Shown: positions 39,296 through 46,969 of the stretch, piece by piece
How positions within the stretch are numbered: the stretch's first letter is position 1
Layout of the letters: every line of letters starts with the position of its first letter
Source of the DNA: JAXMHQ01 sp046346665
GTDB taxonomy: Bacteria; Verrucomicrobiota; Verrucomicrobiia; Limisphaerales; JAXMHQ01
DNA: 46,969 nt
NCBI GenBank assembly: GCA_046346665.1
Contig: JAXMHQ010000037.1
Span: 1 to 46,969 of the forward strand
Direction of reading: 5' to 3'
Program-made: the position numbers and the translations under genes
Notes under the pieces: generated by a model
What the model was told of the DNA's origin: nothing
Database searches by the model: none
Seen by the model: the letters and a program-made list of their open reading frames with translations, nothing else

Positions 39296-42200
39296 ATGTC
39301 CTCTAACGACTTACCTGTTCTCATTCGGAAAAGGGTCACCGCTTTCAACCTGGCGGGAGCCTTGCTCTTTCTCGGAACGGCCCTGACCACCCCCGGCCTG
39401 GACCCGGCGCGGAATCTTTCCCAGTACAACCTGCGGACGTGGACCCGCCAGAACGGGCTGCCCGCCAATGCCGTCCGCGCCATCGCACAATCCCGCGAAG
39501 GCTACCTCTGGCTCGGCACACCCGCGGGGCTCGTCCGGTTCGACGGCGTGGATTTCCAAGCCTGCGACATGAGCAAGCTCAGGAGTTCGATCGTCACCAG
39601 CCTGGCTCCCGCATCCGGCGGCGGGGTCTGGTTCGGACTCGAAAGCGGATCGTTCGGACGCTGCGAAAAGGCGGAGCCCGCGGCGCTTGGCCGGACCGAA
39701 TGGGGCGGATCCAACGTGACCGTGCACGCCCTGGCCGAGGGTGCGGACGGCAGCTTGTGGGTAGCCGCCCAGAATCTCGCCTGGCGCCTGCCGCCCGGGC
39801 CTGGCTTTGAAGCGCTCCTGAACACTCCGGGCGGAAAGGATTTTTACGATGTCGGCGCCGTGCTGGTGGATTCGCAGGGCCGCTGCTGGATGGGCACCAC
39901 GAGCCGCGGGCTGTTTTACTGGGAGAACGGTGTCCGCAAGAAATTTCCCGACCCGGTGCTCGACGACCTCACGGTCCGCGCTCTCGCGCAGGATTCGGCG
40001 GGCCGGCTGTGGATCGGCACGCACATGGGTGTGTTGTGTTACGATGCGCAGTTCCGCCGCCAGCCGCTCCCGTTCCCCTGGCACGAAACCCGCGCCCTCC
40101 TCGCCGACCGCGAAGGCGCGGTCTGGGCCGGCACCAGCGGGGCCGGACTGGTCCGATTCGCCAATGGCAACATCTCCGCCCTCCAGCAAACGAACGGACT
40201 CACCGACAACTTCGTCGATTCGCTCGCGGAAGATCTCGAGGGCAACCTCTGGGTCGGCACCCGGAACGGGTTGAACCAGCTCAGCGAAATCAAAATCCCC
40301 ACGTGCGGCCGCGCGGAAGGATTGCACTCGGACATCCTCACAGCCGTCGCCCCGTCCGCCCGCGGCGGGCTCTGGGTCGCCAGCGGCGACGGGTTCTTTT
40401 ATTTCGACAACACAAACGCCACCGGGCCCGGGCCCGAGACCGCCCTTCATAACCGTTACCTCAAGAGGGTTCACGAATCCCGCAACGGCGACCTGTATCT
40501 CCTCAACGGCGACCGGGACATTGAAGTCGTTTCCGGCGGCAAAGTCGTCGCGCGCTACTCGAACGACGCCTGGCCCACCGCGATGACCGAAGACGCGCAG
40601 GGCGTCATCGTCGCCGTCGGCGGCGATTTGTACCGGGTCGGCACGAATTATTTCACCCCGCTGCTGGGTCCGTCCGACGCCAAGCCGCTGCGGTGCTGGA
40701 TGTATAATATCCTGGCGGCGCGGGATGGATCGATCTGGACCGCGAGTGCCGAGGGCATTTGCCGGCTGAAGGACGGCGGGCTGGAGCAAATCACCGGGCC
40801 GGATCCCTTCGGCGGCGCGCGCGCGAACTGCCTGTGCGAGGACGCCGACGGCACCATTTGGGCCGGGCTTGAAACCGGCGTCGCCCGGATCCGAAACGGC
40901 GAGGTCCGCGTCATCAGCCGCGAGCACGGACTCCTGGACAACCTCATCTTCGCAATCGTCCCCGACGACTTCGGAAATCTCTGGATGCAGTCCAGCCGCG
41001 GGTTTTTCCAGGTCAGCAGCGCCGCCCTGAACCGGCTCGCGGACGGCCACACGGATTACATCGAATGCGCTGCTTACGACGGCCTGGAAGCCGTCAAGAC
41101 CTACGATCGCAACCAGCAGGAAAATGTCGGCTGCCGCACCGGGGACGGCTGCATCTGGTTCCCCACCGCACAGGGCGTGGTGCGGATCGATCCCGCGCGC
41201 ATCCCGGTCAATCGCGTCCCGCCGCAGGTGTACGTCCACCGCGCCCGCTCGAACGGCGACTGGTCCGAGGATCCCGATACGCTGCGCGTCCGCCCCGGGC
41301 GCGGCGACCTGGAATTTGATTACACCGCCATCAGTTTTGTCGCCCCGCAGAAAATCCGGTTCCGCTACCGGCTGGAGGGGTACGATCGGGACTGGACGGA
41401 AGCCGGGGACCGGCGGCAGGCGTTTTACACCAACCTGAAACCGGGCCGGTATGTGTTCCGGGTGATTGCGGCGAATGCGGACGGGATTTGGAACACCGTC
41501 GGCGACATCGTGGAAGTGGAATTGCTCCCGCATTATTACCAGACCCTTTGGTTCCGGGCGCTGACCGGCGCGCTGGCTGCGTTCTGTGTTCTCGGCCTTT
41601 ATGCCTGGCGCATCCGCCACCTGCATTGGAAGCAACAGGCGCTGCTGCAATCCCGCGACCTGCTGGAACGCAAGGTGGCGGAGCGCACCACGGAACTCGC
41701 CCACACCAACACGTCGCTGACGCGCGAAATCCAGCAGCGCACCCAGACCCAGGCGGAGCTCGAACGACAGAAAACCGCGCTCGAACGCGAAATCGAGGAA
41801 CGCAAACGCATGCAGGCCGAGGTGGAGCAAACCCACCAGCAACTGCTCGAAATCTCCCGCCGCGCCGGCCAGGCCGAGGTCGCCTCCGGCGTGCTCCACA
41901 ACGTCGGCAACGTCCTCAACAGCGTCAACGTCTCCACCGCCGTCGTCGCCGACCGCATCCGCAATCTCCAGGTGCCGAACCTCGTCAAGGCTTCCCAGAT
42001 CCTGGAACAGCACGAGCACGATCTCGCCCGGTTTCTGACCGAGGATCCCAAGGGTCGCAAACTCCCTGTGTTTTTCCAGCAGCTCGCCCAGTACCTCGAG
42101 CAGGAACAGCGGAAAATGCTGGGCGAAATGAAGGAACTCTCCGACAACATCGAGCACATCAAGGAAATTGTCGCGATGCAACAGGCCTACACCCGCGTCT

Positions 42201-42736
42201 CGGGCACGGAGGAACTGCTGCCGCTCTCCGAAATCGTCGAGAACGCGCTCCGGATGCAGGAAGCCTCCTGCGGCCGCCACGGCGTGGAGGTGGTGCGGGA
42301 CTTTCAACCCGTCCCCCCCGCCTCCGTCGACCGGCACAAAGCCCTCCAAATCCTGGTCAACGTCCTCCAGAATGCCCGGCAGGCCTGCATCGAAGGCGGC
42401 CAGCAACCCCGCCGCATCCACGTCCGCCTCCGCCGCGACGGCCCCGCCCACATCGCCCTCGAAATCCAGGACAACGGCATCGGCATTCCGCCGGAAAACC
42501 TGACGCGCATCTTCTCGCACGGGTTCACCACGCGCCCGCACGGGCACGGGTTCGGCCTGCACAGCGCCGCGCTGGCCGCACGGGAAATGGGCGGCACACT
42601 CGGTGCCGCCAGCGGCGGACCCGGCATGGGCGCCACGTTTACCCTCACGCTGCCCGTGGCCCCGATCTTCCCTCGATCCCTCGATCCGCTGCCCGCGGGC
42701 TCCGCGCCGTCCCGTCGGGAACGCGCGAATTCCTGA
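39296..42736 (+). CDS. Two-component-regulator-propeller sensor histidine kinase
   Basis: A 1146-residue sensor kinase of HTCS-like layout without a fused receiver or DNA-binding domain. N-terminal signal/anchor AFNLAGALLFLGTALTTPGL, then periplasmic propeller repeats (about 45-640; recurring LWLGTxxGL and LWVGTRNGLN-type units, e.g. REGYLWLGTPAGLVRFDG), a Y_Y_Y domain (about 680-745; YRLEGYDRDWTEAG), one membrane helix (about 752-773), a coiled coil, then a kinase core. The phosphoacceptor is His868 in ASGVLHNVGNVLNS, an HNVGN-type H box distinct from classical HExxxP. The ATPase domain has the N box NVLQNARQAC, DNGIGIPPENL, FSHGFTTR and GHGFGLH. It probably senses a saccharide. Start ATG 39296 was chosen because it precedes the hydrophobic segment. 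Confidence 0.92.
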   Translation: MSSNDLPVLIRKRVTAFNLAGALLFLGTALTTPGLDPARNLSQYNLRTWTRQNGLPANAVRAIAQSREGYLWLGTPAGLVRFDGVDFQACDMSKLRSSIVTSLAPASGGGVWFGLESGSFGRCEKAEPAALGRTEWGGSNVTVHALAEGADGSLWVAAQNLAWRLPPGPGFEALLNTPGGKDFYDVGAVLVDSQGRCWMGTTSRGLFYWENGVRKKFPDPVLDDLTVRALAQDSAGRLWIGTHMGVLCYDAQFRRQPLPFPWHETRALLADREGAVWAGTSGAGLVRFANGNISALQQTNGLTDNFVDSLAEDLEGNLWVGTRNGLNQLSEIKIPTCGRAEGLHSDILTAVAPSARGGLWVASGDGFFYFDNTNATGPGPETALHNRYLKRVHESRNGDLYLLNGDRDIEVVSGGKVVARYSNDAWPTAMTEDAQGVIVAVGGDLYRVGTNYFTPLLGPSDAKPLRCWMYNILAARDGSIWTASAEGICRLKDGGLEQITGPDPFGGARANCLCEDADGTIWAGLETGVARIRNGEVRVISREHGLLDNLIFAIVPDDFGNLWMQSSRGFFQVSSAALNRLADGHTDYIECAAYDGLEAVKTYDRNQQENVGCRTGDGCIWFPTAQGVVRIDPARIPVNRVPPQVYVHRARSNGDWSEDPDTLRVRPGRGDLEFDYTAISFVAPQKIRFRYRLEGYDRDWTEAGDRRQAFYTNLKPGRYVFRVIAANADGIWNTVGDIVEVELLPHYYQTLWFRALTGALAAFCVLGLYAWRIRHLHWKQQALLQSRDLLERKVAERTTELAHTNTSLTREIQQRTQTQAELERQKTALEREIEERKRMQAEVEQTHQQLLEISRRAGQAEVASGVLHNVGNVLNSVNVSTAVVADRIRNLQVPNLVKASQILEQHEHDLARFLTEDPKGRKLPVFFQQLAQYLEQEQRKMLGEMKELSDNIEHIKEIVAMQQAYTRVSGTEELLPLSEIVENALRMQEASCGRHGVEVVRDFQPVPPASVDRHKALQILVNVLQNARQACIEGGQQPRRIHVRLRRDGPAHIALEIQDNGIGIPPENLTRIFSHGFTTRPHGHGFGLHSAALAAREMGGTLGAASGGPGMGATFTLTLPVAPIFPRSLDPLPAGSAPSRRERANS

Positions 42737-42823
42737 CGCGCCGGGTTTTCACTTGCGCCGAGTTCCAGGTCTGGACAATGTTAAACGCACTGGCGGGTGT
42801 CCATGGGGGATAGCCCGCCTTGA

Positions 42824-43207
42824 ATGGGCCTCATGAGGCGAATGAACATGGGAGTTCTTCGGGGGCGCGCCGGGCTGGGGATCACGGCGGCGCTCGCGGG
42901 ACTTGCGGCACTTTGGATTTTCCACAACCGGCCGGGGACGACGGCACCTCCAGCCCGCCCTGAATGGTCCTCAAGAAATCCCGCCGACCGGCCCGGCCCG
43001 CGCGAGGCCACCGCCTGGAGCCGGCTCGCGGCCCGGCCGGCGTCTGCCAGCAATGTCCCCTCCTCCCTCGCGCTCCTGACCTCGGAATCCGACACCAACC
43101 TGGTGGAGGACGACGGTCTCAAAACCGAAACCCAGTTCCGGCCGGAACGCCCCTTCAGCCCGCCCCCGGCCCTGTCGCGAATCCAGGATCTACAAATACT
43201 CCGTTAG
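42824..43207 (+). CDS. Hypothetical exported or membrane-anchored small protein
   Basis: A 127-residue frame beginning MGLMRRMNMGVLRGRAGLGI, with one hydrophobic segment (about 18-33, ending LAALWIFHN) followed by a Pro/Arg/Ser-rich tail of low complexity. ATG 42833 and 42842 are alternative starts. I recognise no family. The segment order (basic, hydrophobic, Pro-rich) fits an anchored protein, but the reading frame could also be chance in GC-rich DNA. It lies 87 bp after the propeller kinase on the same strand. Confidence 0.4.
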   Translation: MGLMRRMNMGVLRGRAGLGITAALAGLAALWIFHNRPGTTAPPARPEWSSRNPADRPGPREATAWSRLAARPASASNVPSSLALLTSESDTNLVEDDGLKTETQFRPERPFSPPPALSRIQDLQILR

Positions 43208-43214
43208 GCAGCAG

Positions 43215-43256
43215 AAAGCCCGGCGCCGCGCGCTGCCGCGCAACCGGCCGGGCCTT
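43215..43256. terminator. GC-rich hairpin between convergent genes
   Basis: AAAGCCCGGC (43215-43224) pairs with GCCGGGCCTT (43247-43256) with one mismatch; the loop carries GCGCGCTGCCGCGC. It has no T run on either strand, so it is a weak terminator candidate for xylA or the hypothetical gene. Confidence 0.35.
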
Positions 43257-43274
43257 CCAGCAAAAGCGGCGGAT

Positions 43275-44588
43275 CTAAATGAAGTCGTTGATCAGGTTTT
43301 CCAGGAATTCCTGGCGGCCGCTCTGGTTGCCGGCCGGGTTGCCCTGGCGGAGCATGAACGATTCAAGCTCCTTGAAACCGCACTTGCCCGATTCGATTTT
43401 CGCGCCGATCCCGGAATCCCAGGAGGCGTAGCGCTCCTTGACGAATTCCGCCAGGCGCCCGTCCTTGCGGATCGCCGCCGCGATCTTGAGTCCGCGCGCG
43501 AATGCGTCCATGCCGCCCACATGCGCGTGGAACAGGTCCACCGGCTCGAAGCTTTCCCGCCGGACTTTCGCGTCGAAATTCACCCCGCCCGTCGTGAACC
43601 CGCCGTATTTCAGCACCGACAGCATCGTGTAGGTCGTCAGGTAAATGCTCGACGGGAACTGGTCCGTGTCCCATCCGAGCAGTTCGTCGCCGGTGTTGGC
43701 GTCGATGGATCCCAGGGCTCCGGCGCCGCCGGCGACCTCGAGTTCGTGCTGCATGGTATGGCCGGCCAGGGTGGCGTGGTTGGTCTCGATATTCAGCTTG
43801 AAATGATTCTGCAGGCCGTATTCCCGCAGGAAATTCAGGCAAGCAGCCGCGTCGGAATCGTACTGGTGCTTCGTCGGTTCCTTGGGCTTGGGCTCGATGT
43901 AAAACTGGCCTTTGAACCCGATCTGTTTCTTGTAATCGACCGCCATGTGCAGGAACGCGGCGAGGTGGTCGAGCTCGCGTTTCATGTCGGTGTTGAGCAG
44001 CGTGGAGTAACCTTCGCGGCCGCCCCAGAACGTGTACCCGGCGCCGCCCAGTTCGTGCGTCACTTCCATCGCCTTCTTCACCTGCGCGGCCGCGTAGGCG
44101 AACACCTCGGCGTTGCAGCTCGTCGCCGCGCCGTGCACGAACCTCGGATTGCTGAACAGGTTCGCCGTGCCCCACAGGAGCCGGATGCCCGTCCGCTTCT
44201 GCTCCTCCTTCAGCACCTTCACCACGGCGTCCAGGTTGCGGTTGGATTCCCGCAGCGTCCGGCCTTCCGGCGCGACGTCGCGGTCGTGGAACGCGTAAAA
44301 CGGCGCCCCCAGTTTTTCCATGAACTCAAACGCCACGCGCGCGCGCCGCTGCGCGTTCGCCACCGAGGCGCTGCCGTCGTCCCACGGCCGCACCGCCGTT
44401 CCCGGGCCGAACGGATCCGTGCCCATCCCCCGGAAGGTGTGCCAGTAGACCACCGAAAAGCGCAGGTGTTCCCGCATCGACTTGCCCTCGACCTTTTCGT
44501 CGGGGTTGTAATGCCGGTAAGCCAGCCGGTTCCGCGTGTCGGGTCCTTCGTATCGGATCGTGGAAATGTTCTTGAAGACGTTTTGCAT
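43275..44588 (-). CDS. xylA: Xylose isomerase
   Basis: Interconverts D-xylose and D-xylulose in the cytoplasm; metal-dependent. The 437-residue protein is the length of class II enzymes. It contains FYAFHDRDVAPEG (catalytic His and Asp, about 98-110), GYTFWGGREGYSTLLNTDM (about 180-200), FYIEPKPKEPTKHQYD (metal Glu), LNIETNHATLAGHTM (metal Glu and His) and GSIDANTGDELLGWDTDQFP (metal Asp cluster). ATG 44588 begins MQNVFKNISTIRYEGPDTRN, the family N terminus. It pairs functionally with the GH115 alpha-glucuronidase at 45738, though the kinase partner xylB is not in the window. Confidence 0.97.
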   Translation of the reverse strand: MQNVFKNISTIRYEGPDTRNRLAYRHYNPDEKVEGKSMREHLRFSVVYWHTFRGMGTDPFGPGTAVRPWDDGSASVANAQRRARVAFEFMEKLGAPFYAFHDRDVAPEGRTLRESNRNLDAVVKVLKEEQKRTGIRLLWGTANLFSNPRFVHGAATSCNAEVFAYAAAQVKKAMEVTHELGGAGYTFWGGREGYSTLLNTDMKRELDHLAAFLHMAVDYKKQIGFKGQFYIEPKPKEPTKHQYDSDAAACLNFLREYGLQNHFKLNIETNHATLAGHTMQHELEVAGGAGALGSIDANTGDELLGWDTDQFPSSIYLTTYTMLSVLKYGGFTTGGVNFDAKVRRESFEPVDLFHAHVGGMDAFARGLKIAAAIRKDGRLAEFVKERYASWDSGIGAKIESGKCGFKELESFMLRQGNPAGNQSGRQEFLENLINDFI

Positions 44589-44718
44589 TGCCGTGAGTTG
44601 AAAGCCGCCGTCGCCGGCCGGCCTGGTGTTTATTATTTTTGGTTTCCGGGGATTCCACCTGTTCGAAAAACCCTGGAATCGGGCGCCCGGAAACGGAACT
44701 CGAGCCGCGCCGCCGGAC

Positions 44719-44756
44719 AAAAAAACCGGCCGCTGCCGCCGATCGGCAACGGCCGG
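44719..44756 (-). terminator. Rho-independent terminator of the PEP-CTERM gene
   Basis: On the minus strand CCGGCCGTTGCCG pairs with CGGCAGCGGCCGG (one G-T pair) around ATCGG, followed by TTTTTTT. It begins 33 bp after the PEP-CTERM stop and ends transcription before xylA. Confidence 0.9.
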
Positions 44757-44788
44757 TGAAGGATGCCAAAAGCAACCCGCCGGATCAA

Positions 44789-45514
44789 CTAGTTCTTGCG
44801 GCGGATCCGGCCGGCGAAGGCCGCGGCGCCGAGGCCCAGGAGGGCGATCGACGAGGGTTCGGGGACCACGACGGTCGCGGCGAAGGCGGCGTCACGGATG
44901 CCCCCGTTGATGGCGCCGTAATAACCGGCGGTGAACTGGCCCAGGCGATAAAGCTGCCCGCCCGTGAAGGTGGTCGAGCCGCCGCGATACCACTGCGCCG
45001 CCGTCGCGGTGCTGGGTTCGATGGCGAAGGCGTAGAGTTCGTTCGAGAGCAGCGAAACCGCGTCGGCACCCGCGAAAGTCAACTGCACCACGCTCTGGGC
45101 GCCGCCCGCCCCGCCGCCGTAGGTGAATGAAAGACCGCTGCTGAACAGGTCGGTCTTGGTCGACGGATCGAACGAGGCCGAAGTCGTCGGCGCATAGCCC
45201 GTCGCCGAACCGAGGTCGTACAGGAAAATGTTGAAGGCTGCGCCGGCGGATCCGCCCATGGAGAGCTGGACGCTGCTCAGCGTGCCGGCGGTGGTGTTGA
45301 CAAACGTCTGCGCCAGGCCGCCATGACTGCCGGAACCGCCGGAGCCGTAGTTGCCTTCCGCCGTCGTCGCCGTCGTCGGACTGGCCATCGTCGTGAACGT
45401 CGGCGTGCCGAGCCAGCTCGAGCCGAGCCCGTCCGCTTCGGTGACGGACGCTTGCGCGGACGCGCCCAGCGCGAGCGCGGAAAGGAAGGTCAGTGTTTTG
45501 AGGGTGCTTTTCAT
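44789..45514 (-). CDS. PEP-CTERM sorted exported protein
   Basis: A 241-residue secreted protein with a signal peptide (MKSTLKTLTFLSALALGASA, cut near QAS), a Ser/Thr/Gly-rich beta-type body, and a C-terminal sorting signal: VPEPSSIALLGLGAAAFAGR followed by IRRKN, i.e. PEP motif, hydrophobic helix, basic end. Such proteins are processed by exosortase (EpsH family) and usually go to the surface or extracellular matrix; the exosortase gene is not in this window. The body contains a pattern like NTTAGTLSSVQLSMGG shared with choice-of-anchor domains. It has its own terminator, so it is probably monocistronic. Confidence 0.9.
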   Translation of the reverse strand: MKSTLKTLTFLSALALGASAQASVTEADGLGSSWLGTPTFTTMASPTTATTAEGNYGSGGSGSHGGLAQTFVNTTAGTLSSVQLSMGGSAGAAFNIFLYDLGSATGYAPTTSASFDPSTKTDLFSSGLSFTYGGGAGGAQSVVQLTFAGADAVSLLSNELYAFAIEPSTATAAQWYRGGSTTFTGGQLYRLGQFTAGYYGAINGGIRDAAFAATVVVPEPSSIALLGLGAAAFAGRIRRKN

Positions 45515-45737
45515 AGGGCTAAACTTCTTTGTGTTGCTAAAACAATTCTGCTGAATGGTGACAATAAATTATCACGCGGCCCACTTTTCCTGGAATGGAC
45601 GAAACTATGATTTGCATGGAAAATACTCCTGAAACCCGCTACGTAGCTTTACGGCCCGGCCGGCCGGGACACGGACCGGGATTCATAGAATCCTCCATTC
45701 CACCCGGCGGATTGGCCTGGAATACTGCTTTGGCCGC
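45515..45737. other. Divergent regulatory spacer between PEP-CTERM and GH115 genes
   Basis: 223 bp. AT-rich at the PEP-CTERM end, with TTGTCA ... TTTTAG on the minus strand as a weak promoter candidate. A short exact palindrome GCTACGTAGC lies at 45638-45647, which could be an operator half-site pair, and a GGCCCGGCCGGCC stretch follows. No RNA gene seen. Confidence 0.35.
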
Positions 45738-46969
45738 ATGCAATTTCGCCTGAAAGGTTCCGCTGACCGCAGCGCCCTTGCCCAATGCGCAGGGCTCCTG
45801 TTCCTGGCCTGCCTGCCCGCTCTCAGCACCGCCGCCGCACCGCCGCCCTTCATCGGCACCGACGCCGTTCCCGGCGCCTTCCCGCTCGCAGATTCGCCCG
45901 GCCCCGCCCCGATCTGGGTCGATCCCTCCGATTCCCCAGGCGTCCACCACGCCGCCCGCAGCCTGCGGTCCGACCTCGAAAGCGTCTGCGGCCGCGCCCC
46001 CGTCCTGCTCGACGCCGCTCATCCCTCCGGCAGCAACGTTGTGATCATCGGCACGCTCGGCCGCAGCCCCCTCCTGGACAACTGGGCCGCCGCCGGAAAA
46101 ATCAACACCAACGAGGTCCAGGGCCGGTGGGAATCCTTTCTCCTCCAGGTCGTGCGCGATCCCGAACCCGGCATCGCTTCAGCCCTGGTCATCGCCGGCA
46201 GCGACAAACGCGGGACCATTTACGGGGTCTACGAAGTGTCCGAACAATCGGGCGTCTCACCCTGGTACTGGTGGGCCGATGTGCCCGTTCCGCATCGGGA
46301 CCGCCTGTTCGCCGGACCCGGCCGCTTCGTCCAGGGCCCGCCGGCCGTTCGTTACCGGGGGATTTTCCTGAATGACGAAGCGCCCTCGCTCACCGGCTGG
46401 GTCACCTCGCGCTATGGCAATTACAATCATTCCTTTTACACCAATGTCTTCGAGCTGCTGCTCCGGCTGAGAGCCAACTGCCTGTGGCCCGCGATGTGGA
46501 ACAACTGCTTCAACCAGGACGACCCGCTGAATCCAAAGCTCGCCGACGAATACGGCATCGTCATGGGCACGTCCCACGTCGAACCCATGATGCGCGCGGA
46601 CAAGGAATGGAACCGGCTCGGGCACACGGCGGCCGATTGGAATTACGACACGCACGCGGCGGAATTGCGCGCTTTCTGGAAAGACGGCCTGGAAGCCGTG
46701 CGCCCGTATGAAAATCTCATCACCATCGCCATGCGCGGAAAAATCGACACGCCCATGTCGGAATCCGCCAACATCGCCCTGCTCGAACGCATCGTCGCCG
46801 ACCAGCGCGGGCTGATCGCCTCGGTCTGGCAAACCAACCCCGCCGCCGTCCCGCAGGTCTGGGCGCTCTACAAGGAGGTCCAGGAATATTACGAGAAAGG
46901 CATGCGCGTGCCGGACGACGTGACGCTGCTGTGGTGCGACGACAACTGGGGCAACCTGCGCCGGCTCCC
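45738..46969 (+). CDS. GH115 alpha-glucuronidase (5' part; runs off the window)
   Basis: Family GH115 enzymes remove (4-O-methyl)-glucuronic acid from internal and terminal xylose residues of glucuronoxylan. The first 410 residues are visible. A signal peptide is present (hydrophobic LLFLACLPALSTAAA after MQFRLKGSADRSALAQCAG). The N-terminal domain includes VVIIGTLGRSPLLDNW and VIAGSDKRGTIYGVYEVSEQ, then the barrel starts with VRYRGIFLNDEAPSLTGW, carrying the conserved NDEAP. Further GH115 hallmarks are LWPAMWNNCFNQDDP, MGTSHVEPMMRADKEWN and VTLLWCDDNWGN. The frame is open to the window end. Export and the nearby xylA fit a xylan-use role. Confidence 0.93.
   Translation, partial: MQFRLKGSADRSALAQCAGLLFLACLPALSTAAAPPPFIGTDAVPGAFPLADSPGPAPIWVDPSDSPGVHHAARSLRSDLESVCGRAPVLLDAAHPSGSNVVIIGTLGRSPLLDNWAAAGKINTNEVQGRWESFLLQVVRDPEPGIASALVIAGSDKRGTIYGVYEVSEQSGVSPWYWWADVPVPHRDRLFAGPGRFVQGPPAVRYRGIFLNDEAPSLTGWVTSRYGNYNHSFYTNVFELLLRLRANCLWPAMWNNCFNQDDPLNPKLADEYGIVMGTSHVEPMMRADKEWNRLGHTAADWNYDTHAAELRAFWKDGLEAVRPYENLITIAMRGKIDTPMSESANIALLERIVADQRGLIASVWQTNPAAVPQVWALYKEVQEYYEKGMRVPDDVTLLWCDDNWGNLRRL

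Noticed and set aside
39311..42562. Open frame of more than 1000 codons opposite the propeller kinase
   Set aside because: Antisense shadow of a well-supported kinase; its sequence is low-complexity Ala/Gly/Val/Asp and matches no family.

Overview
High-GC bacterial chromosome segment, most likely from a member of the Verrucomicrobiota (Pedosphaera/Limisphaera-like). This is inferred from the gene mix, not from a phylogeny: a dcw cluster with an extra small gene between mraZ and rsmH, a PEP-CTERM protein, a very large two-component-regulator-propeller kinase, GH26, GH115 and cellobiose-2-epimerase genes, a fused MFS/spermidine-synthase protein, and spacers full of extragenic palindromes. No phage, plasmid, insertion sequence, CRISPR array, tRNA or rRNA was recognised.

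Layout. 1-4.65 kb (minus strand): start of the division/cell-wall cluster, mraZ - small conserved gene - rsmH - ftsL - ftsI - start of an unidentified gene. Ahead of it lies a strong candidate promoter overlapping an array of TGG-type repeats at about 10 bp spacing, the pattern expected of an MraZ operator. 4.9-9.4 kb: queA, a RibD-C reductase-like gene, a decayed-looking ORF6N gene, a PduO-type cobalamin adenosyltransferase and a cell-wall amidase. 9.5-13.3 kb: a TCA block, gltA - sucC - VOC gene - sucD. 13.4-24 kb: YggT-like membrane protein, a REC-histidine kinase, a GT9 glycosyltransferase, a membrane protein, miaB, a membrane-anchored spermidine-synthase-like protein, a REC-PAS-PAS-SpoIIE phosphatase and a DUF465 (YdcH-like) protein. 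24-27.7 kb: a secreted protein and the rpsB-tsf operon, whose leader is rich in hairpins.

27.7-31.4 kb is a compact beta-mannan cassette: two exported GH26 enzymes flanking an exported cellobiose/mannobiose 2-epimerase. 31.5-39.1 kb holds housekeeping genes: DUF167, rluE, a HAD-Nudix fusion overlapping folB, a CBS-domain protein, comEC, a VanZ-like gene and pdxJ-acpS. 39.3-42.7 kb is the propeller histidine kinase. The window closes with a small hypothetical gene, xylA, a PEP-CTERM protein and the 5' part of a GH115 alpha-glucuronidase, which suggests glucuronoxylan use. The genes on offer therefore fit a free-living degrader of plant hemicellulose.

The most interesting points are: (i) the HAD-Nudix fusion translationally coupled to folB, a candidate for the poorly defined dephosphorylation steps of dihydroneopterin triphosphate; (ii) the extended MraZ-type operator with nearby DnaA-box-like sites; (iii) a perfect 25-bp palindrome that supplies the last codons and the stop of the DUF167 gene; (iv) a VOC gene inserted between sucC and sucD; and (v) many different extragenic repeat families, several of them in multiple copies in this one window.
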